A stretch of DNA of 15,848 nucleotides, from the NCBI GenBank assembly GCA_016295665.1, contig JAEDKS010000044.1, positions 1 through 15,848 on the forward strand. Reading direction: 5' to 3'. Numbering within the stretch: the first letter of the stretch is position 1; each line of letters opens with the position of its first letter. The stretch is from Clostridia bacterium. Lineage in GTDB: Bacteria; Bacillota; Clostridia; Christensenellales; Aristaeellaceae. Positions 6,967-13,401 of the stretch are shown one piece after another. A program made the position numbers and the translations under genes. The notes beneath the pieces are model-generated. The model saw nothing but the letters and a program-made list of their open reading frames with translations. It ran no database searches and was not told where the DNA came from.

Positions 6967-8067
6967 ATGATGGATTTTTCCCAATACAGGAGCCAGCTGG
7001 AGGGCATCCGCAAGGCGCTGGGCGAAGCGGGTGAGGCGCTGCACATCGACCACCTGCGGGAGCAGATCAGCGAGCTGAGCGAGGAGATGAACCAGCCCGA
7101 GTTCTGGAACGATCTGGAGCGCTCCACGAAGGTGAACCAGAAGCTGGGCAACCTGAAGAACCGGGTGGCCCACTACGAGAAGCTGCTGTCCTCCGCCGAC
7201 GACGTGGAGGTCATGATGTCCCTGGCGCAGGAGGAGAACGACGAGGACATGGCGGGCGAGATCGAGGGCGAGCTGGCGCAGCTGCAGGAGCACACCGACC
7301 AGCTGACGCTGGAGACCATGATGCGCGGCGACTACGACGACAAGCCCGCCGTGCTGTCCCTCCACGCGGGCGCCGGCGGCACCGAGGCGCAGGACTGGAC
7401 GCAGATGCTCTACCGCATGTACACCCGCTACTGTGAGAACATGGGCTTCACCATCAAGGTGCTGGATTTCCTGGAGGGGGACGAGGCCGGCATCAAGAGC
7501 GTGACCTTCGAGGTGGACGGCGACCATGCCTACGGCTACCTGCGCGGCGAGAAGGGCGTGCACCGGCTGGTGCGCATCAGCCCCTTCGATGCCAACGCCC
7601 GCCGACACACCTCCTTCTCGTCGCTGGACGTGGCGCCCATTCTGGACGACGACGAGGGCGACATCGTTATCGACATGAAGGACGTCCGCGTGGACACCTA
7701 CCATTCCTCCGGCGCCGGCGGACAGAACGTGAACAAGACCTCCTCCGCCGTGCGCATGACGCACTTCCCCTCCGGCATCGTGGTCAGCTGCCAGACCGAG
7801 CGCGACCAGGTGCAGAACCGCGCAACCTGCTTGAAGATGCTCCGCGCCAAGCTGCTGGAAATCCGCGAGCGCGAGCGTGAGCAGCAGATGGCGGACATCA
7901 AGGGCGAGATGAAGAAGATCGAGTGGGGCAGCCAGATCCGCTCCTACGTGTTCCAGCCCTACACCATGGTCAAGGATCACCGCACGGGCTACGAGGTGGG
8001 CGCCATTGACGACGTGATGAACGGCAAGCTGGACGGCTTCGTCACCGCCTATCTGAAGATGCAGTAA
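6967..8067 (+). CDS. prfB: Peptide chain release factor 2 (RF2)
   Basis: A 366-residue class I release factor that reads UGA and UAA in the ribosomal A site and triggers peptide release. The stop-codon-reading tripeptide Ser205-Pro206-Phe207 (in HRLVRISPFDANARRHTSFSS) identifies RF2 rather than RF1. The catalytic Gly251-Gly252-Gln253 lies in SSGAGGQNVNKTSSAVRMTH, and the N-terminal helical domain ends in QPEFWND. Two consecutive ATGs (6967 and 6970) follow GAGAGG at 6952-6957; the first is used. The reading frame is uninterrupted, so the autoregulatory +1 frameshift near codon 25 found in many bacterial prfB genes is absent. Its TAA shares a base with the ATG of the next gene, implying translational coupling. 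Confidence 0.98.
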   Translation: MMDFSQYRSQLEGIRKALGEAGEALHIDHLREQISELSEEMNQPEFWNDLERSTKVNQKLGNLKNRVAHYEKLLSSADDVEVMMSLAQEENDEDMAGEIEGELAQLQEHTDQLTLETMMRGDYDDKPAVLSLHAGAGGTEAQDWTQMLYRMYTRYCENMGFTIKVLDFLEGDEAGIKSVTFEVDGDHAYGYLRGEKGVHRLVRISPFDANARRHTSFSSLDVAPILDDDEGDIVIDMKDVRVDTYHSSGAGGQNVNKTSSAVRMTHFPSGIVVSCQTERDQVQNRATCLKMLRAKLLEIREREREQQMADIKGEMKKIEWGSQIRSYVFQPYTMVKDHRTGYEVGAIDDVMNGKLDGFVTAYLKMQ

Positions 8068-8768
8068 TGACAAGACGATTTTTCGCAGCGCTGTCAGGCT
8101 TCCTGGCGGCGCTGTGCGTCACGCTGCTGCTGCTGAGCGTGCTGCTGGAGGGCTGCGGCACCGGCGCGGCGCTGATGACGCAGATGTTCCTCCGCCACGC
8201 CCCCGCTGAGGAAACCGGCCTGCCGGAGGAGGCGTACCCGGACATGGCCGCCATGATCACCGGCTACCTGTCCGGCGATGTGGACACGTTCCAGTACACG
8301 CTGATGGGCGCGGACGGCACCGCGCACCCCCTGTTCCACGACTACGAGCAGCAGCACATGGCGGACTGCCGGGCGCTGTTCGTGCTGGAGAGGCAGGTGA
8401 TGCTCCTGAGCCTCTGCGGGCTGGTCGCGCTGACGGCGGCGCTGCTCCTGCTGCGCCGGGGACGCGCTGCTGCCCGGGGCTTCGCGACGGGGGCGGGGCT
8501 GGTGCTCCTGGCGGTGGCGGCGCTGGGGGTGTGGGGCTGCGTGGACTTCACGGGGCTGTTCCTGCTGTTCCACCGCCTGTCCTTCGACAACGGGCTGTGG
8601 ATGCTGAACCCCGCCACCGACCTGCTCATCCGGCTCATGCCGCAATCCTTCTTCATCCACTATGCCGCGGTCATCGGGGTGCTGTGGGGCGCAGGCTTGC
8701 TGCTGTCCCTGGGAATCGCCCTGTGGCTGGGCTGGCGAAAATCTGTACATCAGGGTGAAAGACCATGA
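8067..8768 (+). CDS. DUF1461 / TIGR01906-type integral membrane protein
   Basis: A 233-residue protein with four likely membrane helices: roughly residues 5-27, 110-129, 138-165 and 198-224. A soluble extracytoplasmic segment of about 80 residues lies between the first two. The C-terminal half contains FDNGLWMLNPATDLLIRLMPQSFF, the kind of segment I associate with the uncharacterised DUF1461 family (TIGR01906). There is one histidine-rich patch (HPLFHDYEQQHM) in the soluble loop. No enzymatic motif is recognisable and no function is known. It overlaps prfB by one base (TAATG) and tsaD by four (ATGA), so it is locked into co-translation with release factor 2 and a tRNA-modification enzyme. The family call is from pattern memory. 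Confidence 0.75.
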   Translation: MTRRFFAALSGFLAALCVTLLLLSVLLEGCGTGAALMTQMFLRHAPAEETGLPEEAYPDMAAMITGYLSGDVDTFQYTLMGADGTAHPLFHDYEQQHMADCRALFVLERQVMLLSLCGLVALTAALLLLRRGRAAARGFATGAGLVLLAVAALGVWGCVDFTGLFLLFHRLSFDNGLWMLNPATDLLIRLMPQSFFIHYAAVIGVLWGAGLLLSLGIALWLGWRKSVHQGERP

Positions 8769-9823
8769 CCTTTGAATCGGAAATGCGCCGGAAGCTGGAC
8801 GAAATCCGTCATCAGCCCACCGTGCGCATCCTGTCCCTGGAAACCTCCTGCGACGAGACCGCCGCCGCCATCGTGGAAAACGGGCGCGTCATCCGCGCCA
8901 ACGTGGTGTTCAGCCAGATCGACCTCCACGCGCTCTACGGCGGCGTGGTGCCGGAGATCGCCAGCCGGGCCCATGTGGAGGCCTGTGACCGGGTGATCGA
9001 CGAGGCGCTGCGGGCGGCGGACATGACCTTTGACGACATCGACGCCCTGGCGGTCACCTGCGGCCCCGGGCTGGTGGGTGCGCTGCTGACGGGCGTCAGC
9101 TGCATGAAGGGCCTGAGCTACGCCCTGCGCAAGCCGCTCATCCCCGTCAACCACATCGAGGGGCACGTTTCCGCCAACTATCTGACCTCCCCGGCGCTGG
9201 AGCCGCCCTTCCTGTGCCTGGTGGTCAGCGGCGGACACAGCCATCTGGTGAACGTGACCGACTACGGCACCTATCACCTGCTGGGCCAGACCACGGACGA
9301 CGCGGCGGGCGAGGCCTTCGACAAGGCAGCCCGGGTGCTGGGGCTCCCCTATCCCGGCGGCCCCCGCATCGACGCGCTGGCGGAGGAGGGCGACCCCCAC
9401 GCGCTGCCCCTGCCCCATCCCCACGCGGAGGGGCGCTATGACTACAGCTTCTCCGGCATGAAAACGGCCTTCCTGAACGCCGCCAACAAGCTGGAGATGC
9501 AGGGAAAGGAACTGCCGAAGGCGGACATGGCAGCCAGCTTCCGCTGGGCGGTGGTCTCCAGCCTGGTGGACAAGGCCATGCTCGCCGCCCGGGAGACCCA
9601 CGCCCCCGCGCTGGCGCTGGCGGGCGGCGTCTCCGCCAACCGGCTGCTGCGGCGGATGATGCAGGAAAAATGCGAGGCGGCGGGTCTGCCGCTGTACATG
9701 CCGCGCCTCGACCTGTGCACGGACAACGGCGCCATGATCGGCTCCGCGGCCTACTGGCGGCTGCTGAAGGGCGAAATCGCCCCGCTGACGCTGAACGCGC
9801 AGCCCGCGCTGCGGCTGGTGTGA
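8765..9823 (+). CDS. tsaD: tRNA N6-threonylcarbamoyladenosine transferase TsaD
   Basis: A 352-residue member of the Kae1/TsaD family. With TsaB and TsaE, it transfers the threonylcarbamoyl group to A37 of tRNAs that read ANN codons (t6A). Visible motifs are ILSLETSCDETAAAIV, YGGVVPEIASRAH, GPGLVGAL, and metal-binding His130 and His134 in NHIEGH. Also present are LVVSGGHSHLV, the GEAFDKAARVLGLPYPGGP segment, YDYSFSGMKTA, ALAGGVSANRLLR and the C-terminal DNGAMIG. The start overlaps the DUF1461 stop (ATGA). The protein carries about 20 extra N-terminal residues before the usual ILxIETSCDE start, and Met7 is an in-frame alternative. tsaB and tsaE are not in the window. Confidence 0.97.
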   Translation: MTFESEMRRKLDEIRHQPTVRILSLETSCDETAAAIVENGRVIRANVVFSQIDLHALYGGVVPEIASRAHVEACDRVIDEALRAADMTFDDIDALAVTCGPGLVGALLTGVSCMKGLSYALRKPLIPVNHIEGHVSANYLTSPALEPPFLCLVVSGGHSHLVNVTDYGTYHLLGQTTDDAAGEAFDKAARVLGLPYPGGPRIDALAEEGDPHALPLPHPHAEGRYDYSFSGMKTAFLNAANKLEMQGKELPKADMAASFRWAVVSSLVDKAMLAARETHAPALALAGGVSANRLLRRMMQEKCEAAGLPLYMPRLDLCTDNGAMIGSAAYWRLLKGEIAPLTLNAQPALRLV

Positions 9824-9851
9824 CGATCCGGAAGGGGGATGTGCGGAGGAC

Positions 9852-10628
9852 ATGAAGGCCATCATCACCGACCTGGACAGAACGCTGCTCCGCACGGACA
9901 AAACACTTTCCGGGCGCACCGTCCGGGTGCTGCGGCGCTGCCATGAGGCCGGTCTGCCGCTCATGGTCGCCACGGCCCGCCCCGAGCGAACCCTGGGCGC
10001 GTACCTGTCGCAGGTTCCCTTCGACGCGGTCACCACGCTGAATGGCGCCCGGGTGCTCCTGCCGAGCGGCGCCGAGGTGCGGCCCATTCCCCACGGCAGC
10101 GTGCCTGTCCTGCTGGAGCGGCTCTCCGCCTTTCCCGGGGCGGTCATCTCCATGGAGACGGAGGCGGGCATCCTGTCCAACCGGCCCATCCCCGAGTGGG
10201 ACGCCACGGTCTGTGACCCGCTCCTCCCGCCGCCGGACGGCACGGCGGTCTACAAGCTGCTGGTCAGCAGCCCCGACCGGCCCTTTCCCGGGCCGCTGAC
10301 GTCGGTGCTGACGCCGGACACCTACCACACGCTGGCGAACGGCTCGCTCCTGCAGATCATGAGCCGGCGCGCCACCAAATGGCAGGGCATCCTGACCATG
10401 CTGCGCGCCTTTGGCCTCGCGCCGGAGGACGCGGTGTACTTCGGGGACGACCAGGACGACCTGGAGCCGATACAGCTCTGCGGCACCGGCATCGCCGTGG
10501 CGAACGCCCTGGAGGAGGTGCGGCAGGCCGCGGACGCGGTCACCGGAAGCAACGACGAGGACGGCGTTGCGGACTATCTGGAGACGGTGCTCCTGCGGGA
10601 CGTCCCCAGACGAACGAATGACGAATGA
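9852..10628 (+). CDS. HAD-superfamily (Cof/subfamily IIB) phosphatase
   Basis: A 258-residue haloacid dehalogenase-type hydrolase. Motif I is Asp7-Leu-Asp9-Arg-Thr11, with the nucleophile and acid/base aspartates. Motif II is Thr41 in VATARP, the motif III lysine is Lys176 in ATKWQGI, and motif IV is GDDQDDLE (from Gly198), which binds Mg2+. The cap between motifs II and III and the NGARVLLPSG segment match the Cof/IIB subgroup, which usually acts on small phosphorylated metabolites such as sugar phosphates or flavin precursors. The substrate cannot be predicted. It starts 28 bp after tsaD with GGAGG very close to the ATG. Its TGA overlaps the next gene's start by four bases, so it belongs to the same transcript. 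Confidence 0.9.
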   Translation: MKAIITDLDRTLLRTDKTLSGRTVRVLRRCHEAGLPLMVATARPERTLGAYLSQVPFDAVTTLNGARVLLPSGAEVRPIPHGSVPVLLERLSAFPGAVISMETEAGILSNRPIPEWDATVCDPLLPPPDGTAVYKLLVSSPDRPFPGPLTSVLTPDTYHTLANGSLLQIMSRRATKWQGILTMLRAFGLAPEDAVYFGDDQDDLEPIQLCGTGIAVANALEEVRQAADAVTGSNDEDGVADYLETVLLRDVPRRTNDE

Positions 10629-11080
10629 AAATGAGGCATGGAGCCATGCGGAAGAAAGCAGTCTGGCAGGCGGTCAAGTTCACCCTGTTTTCCATCTCGG
10701 CGGGCATCATTCAGGTGGTGTCCTTCGCGCTGCTGCACGATGTGCTGGGGCTGGAGAGCTACTGGATGAGCCACGTTCCGTCGCTGATTCTGAGCGTCCT
10801 GTGGAACTTCACCTTCAACCGCCGGTACACCTTCCGCTCCGACGCCAGCCTGACCCGCTCCATGGCGCTGGTGGCGCTGTACTATGTGGTGTTCACGCCG
10901 GCCTCGGGCTGGTGGGGCACCGCGCTGAGCGAAGCGGGCGTGCACGACTGGCTGGTGGAGGCCATGAACCTGCTCATCAACTTCGTGACGGAGTTCCTCT
11001 TTCAGCGCTTCGTGGTGTACCGCACAAGCCTCGACACCAACGAGGTGGCGAAGCGGGCGCAGGAGCAGGGGAAGCTCTGA
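10625..11080 (+). CDS. GtrA-family membrane protein
   Basis: A 151-residue protein with four predicted membrane helices and the GtrA pattern. It has a basic start, then QAVKFTLFSISAGIIQVVSFALL, then SLILSVLWNFTFNRRYTF (the conserved N-F-x-x-N-R-x-Y/W-T-F segment), and a final helix leading to FQRFVVYR. GtrA proteins take part in moving lipid-linked sugars across the membrane or serve as partners of cell-surface glycosyltransferases. The first ATG overlaps the HAD stop (ATGA) and is chosen for coupling. Met3 and Met8 are alternatives, and none has a strong ribosome site. The gene ends the secA block; a promoter for rny follows. The tail is charged (KRAQEQGKL). Confidence 0.88.
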   Translation: MKMRHGAMRKKAVWQAVKFTLFSISAGIIQVVSFALLHDVLGLESYWMSHVPSLILSVLWNFTFNRRYTFRSDASLTRSMALVALYYVVFTPASGWWGTALSEAGVHDWLVEAMNLLINFVTEFLFQRFVVYRTSLDTNEVAKRAQEQGKL

Positions 11081-11105
11081 ATTTCATCCACGTAGAGCCT
11101 TTTGG
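11074..11105 (+). terminator. Weak terminator candidate after gtrA
   Basis: GCTCT (11074-11078, overlapping the gtrA stop region) can pair with AGAGC (11094-11098), followed by CTTTTGG. The stem is only 5 bp with a 15-nt loop. A second inverted repeat, TTTTGG/CCAAAA (11100-11120), follows it. Either could end the operon or act as a binding site; both are weak. Confidence 0.25.
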
Positions 11106-11137
11106 TGATTGTAGCCAAAAAGTGCGTCCTTTTCCCC

Positions 11138-11166
11138 TTGACAGATGGTAAAAATGCCATTACAAT
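11138..11166 (+). promoter_or_regulatory. Promoter of the rny leader
   Basis: -35 TTGACA (11138-11143), 17-bp spacer and -10 TACAAT (11161-11166). Predicted start near 11173, more than 400 nt before the rny ATG, so the transcript begins with a very long leader. Confidence 0.8.
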
Positions 11167-11172
11167 ATGAAT

Positions 11173-11508
11173 GGTCGGCTGTTGAATGGTTCCGATGGTG
11201 CCATTCACGCCGCTTATGATAAACATCCCCTTTGTTTGTTCATGCCGCGTGTCGATGGCAGCGGCGTGCTTTGTTCGGCAGCTGGCTTCCCCCGGAGCCG
11301 GTTGGCTGCATAGAAATTGCATCGGGAGGCGAGTTCTCCCTGTCGTGGCGGCCCGCGTGGCTTCTCCTGTAAGCCCCGGTCTGCCTTGACGTGGTTTTTG
11401 TGAAGCGCGGGCCTGCCGAAGGCGTGCCTGCTGACCGATAGCGCATGGTTGGGATGCTCTTGAGAGCGGCGCGGGGCCGTGCGGTGCGAAGCACCGGCAT
11501 GGCTTTTT
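11173..11508 (+). ncRNA. Structured leader or small RNA upstream of rny, family not recognised
   Basis: About 335 nt between a consensus promoter and an intrinsic terminator, with no convincing coding frame. Several hairpins follow one another. They are GAATGG/CCATTC (11184-11206), CATGCCGC/GCGGCGTG (11241-11268), and a two-part stem GCAGC/GCTGC with GGCTTC/GGAGCC (11278-11309). Then come GGGAG/CTCCC (11324-11340) and the final terminator stem. It may be a cis-acting attenuator of rny, since RNase Y is a global mRNA-decay enzyme and could tune its own message, or an independent small RNA. I do not see the diagnostic conserved segments of RNase P RNA, tmRNA, SRP RNA or T-box leaders. 6S RNA, which lacks strong sequence motifs, cannot be excluded by eye. 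The elements are seen directly; function is inference. Confidence 0.5.
11476..11508 (+). terminator. Intrinsic terminator in the rny leader
   Basis: GCCGTGCGGTGC (11476-11487), a GAA loop, then GCACCGGCATGGC (11491-11503). This forms a 12-bp stem with one bulged G and one G-U pair, followed directly by TTTTT (11504-11508). It lies between the rny promoter and the rny start, 83 nt before the ATG. I see no second promoter after it, so rny expression would need read-through or antitermination. Confidence 0.75.
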
Positions 11509-11591
11509 GTGCTGCAAGGCGGCGACAGTCCGATGTACTTGAAGGAAATCAACGCGTGAAGCAACAAAAAAACAGAAAGGGAGGGAAACAA

Positions 11592-13175
11592 ATGCAATGG
11601 TACATCGTAGTACTCCTGGTGCTGGTGGGTGCGGCTGCCGGCGGAGCGGCGGGCTTCCTGTATCGCAAGCAGGTCGTCGAAACCAAAATCGGCCGCACTG
11701 AGGAATACGCCAAGCGCCTGTACGATGACGCGGTTCGCAAGGCCGACGAGTACAAGAAGGAAAAGGTGCTGGAAGCCAAGGAAGAGATTCTGAAGGCCAA
11801 GGCGGAAAATGACCGGGAAAAGGCTGCCAATGAGCGCGAGATGCGCGAAAACGAGCGCGAGATCCGTGAGCGCCGCGCCGAGCTGCAGCGCAGCGAGCGC
11901 CGCGTGACGCAGCGCGAGGAGACCCTGGACAAGAAGGCCGACAACCTGGAGGCCCGGGAGGAAAGCCTGAATAAGAAGGCCGCCGACATCCAGTCCATGG
12001 AGGACGATGTGAAGGCCCTGCACGAGAAGCAGGAGGCCGAGCTGGAGCGCATCGCCGGCATGACCCAGGACGAGGCGCGTCAGATCATCGTGGAGCGTGT
12101 GCAGAAGGACGCCTTCCACGACGCCGCCGCCACGGTACGGGACATCGAGGCCCGCGCCAAGGAGGAGGGCGAGAAGAAGGCCCGCAACATCATCGCGCTG
12201 GCGATTCAGAAGTGCGCCGCCGACCATGTGGCGGAGTCCACCGTCAGCGTCATCACGCTGCCCAACGACGACATGAAGGGCCGCATCATCGGCCGCGAGG
12301 GACGCAACATCCGTGCGCTGGAGAGCGCCACGGGCGTTGACCTCATCATCGACGACACCCCCGAGGCCATCATCGTCTCGGCGTTCGACCCCGTCCGCCG
12401 CGAGATCGCCCGCATCGCCGTGGAGAAGCTGATTCAGGATGGTCGCATCCACCCCGCCCGCATCGAGGAGATGGTGGAGAAGGCCAAGAAGGAAGTCGAG
12501 AACCAGATTCGCGAGGCCGGCGAAAACGCCGTGTTCGAGACGAATCAGCACGGCCTGCACCACGAGCTGGTCAAGCTGTTGGGCCGCCTGAAGTACCGCA
12601 CCAGCTACGGTCAGAACGTGCTGAAGCACTCCATCGAGGTGAGCCACCTGGCGGGCCTGATGGCGGCAGAGCTGGGCGCGGATGTCCAGCTTGCCAAGCG
12701 CGCCGGCCTGCTGCATGACATCGGCAAGGCCGTGGATCACGAGGCCGAGGGCACCCACGTGACCCTGGGCGGCGAGCTGGCCCGCAAGTACCACGAGAGC
12801 CCCGACGTGATTCACGCCATCCTGGCGCATCACAACGACGTGGAGCCCCAGACGGTGGAAGCCGTGCTGGTTCAGGCCGCCGACGCCATCTCCGCCGCGC
12901 GTCCCGGCGCTCGCCGTGAGAGCCTGGAGAACTACATCAAGCGCCTGGAGAAGCTGGAGGAGATCGCCATGAGCTTCGAGGGCGTGGAGCGCTGCTATGC
13001 CATCCAGTCCGGTCGCGAGGTTCGCATCATGGTCAAGCCCGACGACGTGACCGACGACGGCACCCGCGTGCTGGCGAAGGAGATCGCCAAGCGCATCGAA
13101 AAGGAAATGGAGTATCCGGGCCAGATTCGCGTGAACGTGATCCGCGAGACCCGCTCCACCGAGTACGCCAAGTAA
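11592..13175 (+). CDS. rny: Ribonuclease Y (endoribonuclease)
   Basis: A 527-residue membrane-anchored endoribonuclease that starts decay of many mRNAs in Firmicutes. An N-terminal membrane helix (MQWYIVVLLVLVGAAAGGAA) is followed by a long charged coiled coil rich in Lys, Glu and Arg (about residues 30-200). Next is a KH RNA-binding domain with GRIIGREGRNIRALE (Gly234 in GREGRN), then the HD catalytic domain with GLLHDIGKAVDHE (His375-Asp376) and AHHNDVEP. The C-terminal region ends in PGQIRVNVIRETRSTEYAK, the usual RNase Y end. ATG at 11592 is chosen because GGGAGG stands just upstream and it matches the family start; the frame is open further up, but that region is leader RNA. Expression is probably governed by the structured leader and its terminator. 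Confidence 0.98.
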   Translation: MQWYIVVLLVLVGAAAGGAAGFLYRKQVVETKIGRTEEYAKRLYDDAVRKADEYKKEKVLEAKEEILKAKAENDREKAANEREMRENEREIRERRAELQRSERRVTQREETLDKKADNLEAREESLNKKAADIQSMEDDVKALHEKQEAELERIAGMTQDEARQIIVERVQKDAFHDAAATVRDIEARAKEEGEKKARNIIALAIQKCAADHVAESTVSVITLPNDDMKGRIIGREGRNIRALESATGVDLIIDDTPEAIIVSAFDPVRREIARIAVEKLIQDGRIHPARIEEMVEKAKKEVENQIREAGENAVFETNQHGLHHELVKLLGRLKYRTSYGQNVLKHSIEVSHLAGLMAAELGADVQLAKRAGLLHDIGKAVDHEAEGTHVTLGGELARKYHESPDVIHAILAHHNDVEPQTVEAVLVQAADAISAARPGARRESLENYIKRLEKLEEIAMSFEGVERCYAIQSGREVRIMVKPDDVTDDGTRVLAKEIAKRIEKEMEYPGQIRVNVIRETRSTEYAK

Positions 13176-13189
13176 CCCGCACCGACGCA

Positions 13190-13226
13190 CCCCCGGCCCT
13201 GACAGGCCGGGGGCGCGCTATATTTT
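13190..13226 (+). terminator. Terminator after rny
   Basis: A perfect 9-bp GC stem CCCCCGGCC/GGCCGGGGG (13190-13198 and 13205-13213) with a 6-nt loop, 14 bp after the rny stop. The T-rich stretch (TATATTTT, 13219-13226) is displaced by a few bases from the stem, so it may be less efficient than a canonical terminator. Confidence 0.7.
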
Positions 13227-13278
13227 GGGGATGAATTTCCAAAGTCAATGCCACCGTGGCGTTTCGTCCGGGAATTGA

Positions 13279-13317
13279 GGCGAACACCATACAGAACAGA
13301 AAATCATGCAGTTCGCC
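13279..13317. repeat. Inverted repeat abutting the cas3 -35 box
   Basis: GGCGAAC (13279-13285) and GTTCGCC (13311-13317) form a perfect 7-bp inverted repeat with 25 bp between them. The right arm touches the -35 hexamer. It could be an operator for a regulator bound across the promoter or a transcript-independent hairpin. A further small palindrome, GCCAC-C-GTGGC, lies at 13250-13260. Chance occurrence is possible. Confidence 0.4.
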
Positions 13318-13346
13318 TTGACGATTCCATCGCTTCGTGCTATCAT
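13318..13346 (+). promoter_or_regulatory. Promoter of cas3
   Basis: -35 TTGACG (13318-13323), 17-bp spacer and extended -10 TGC-TATCAT (hexamer 13341-13346). Predicted start near 13353, about 49 nt before the cas3 ATG, which has CAGGAG (13387-13392) as ribosome site. The intact promoter suggests the truncated cas3 is still transcribed. Confidence 0.7.
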
Positions 13347-13401
13347 GTTAACGAAATGACAGATTGTACTGTTACGCACGACCAGCACAGGAGAAGCAAC
13401 C

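Noticed and set aside
11173..11508. Known RNA genes (RNase P RNA, tmRNA, SRP RNA, T-box) as identity of the rny leader
   Set aside because: Their diagnostic conserved segments were looked for by eye and not found. 6S RNA remains undecided because it lacks strong sequence motifs.
11445..11591. N-terminal extension of RNase Y from 11445
   Set aside because: It overlaps the leader terminator, has arginine-rich filler sequence and no ribosome site. The family start with the membrane helix is at 11592.
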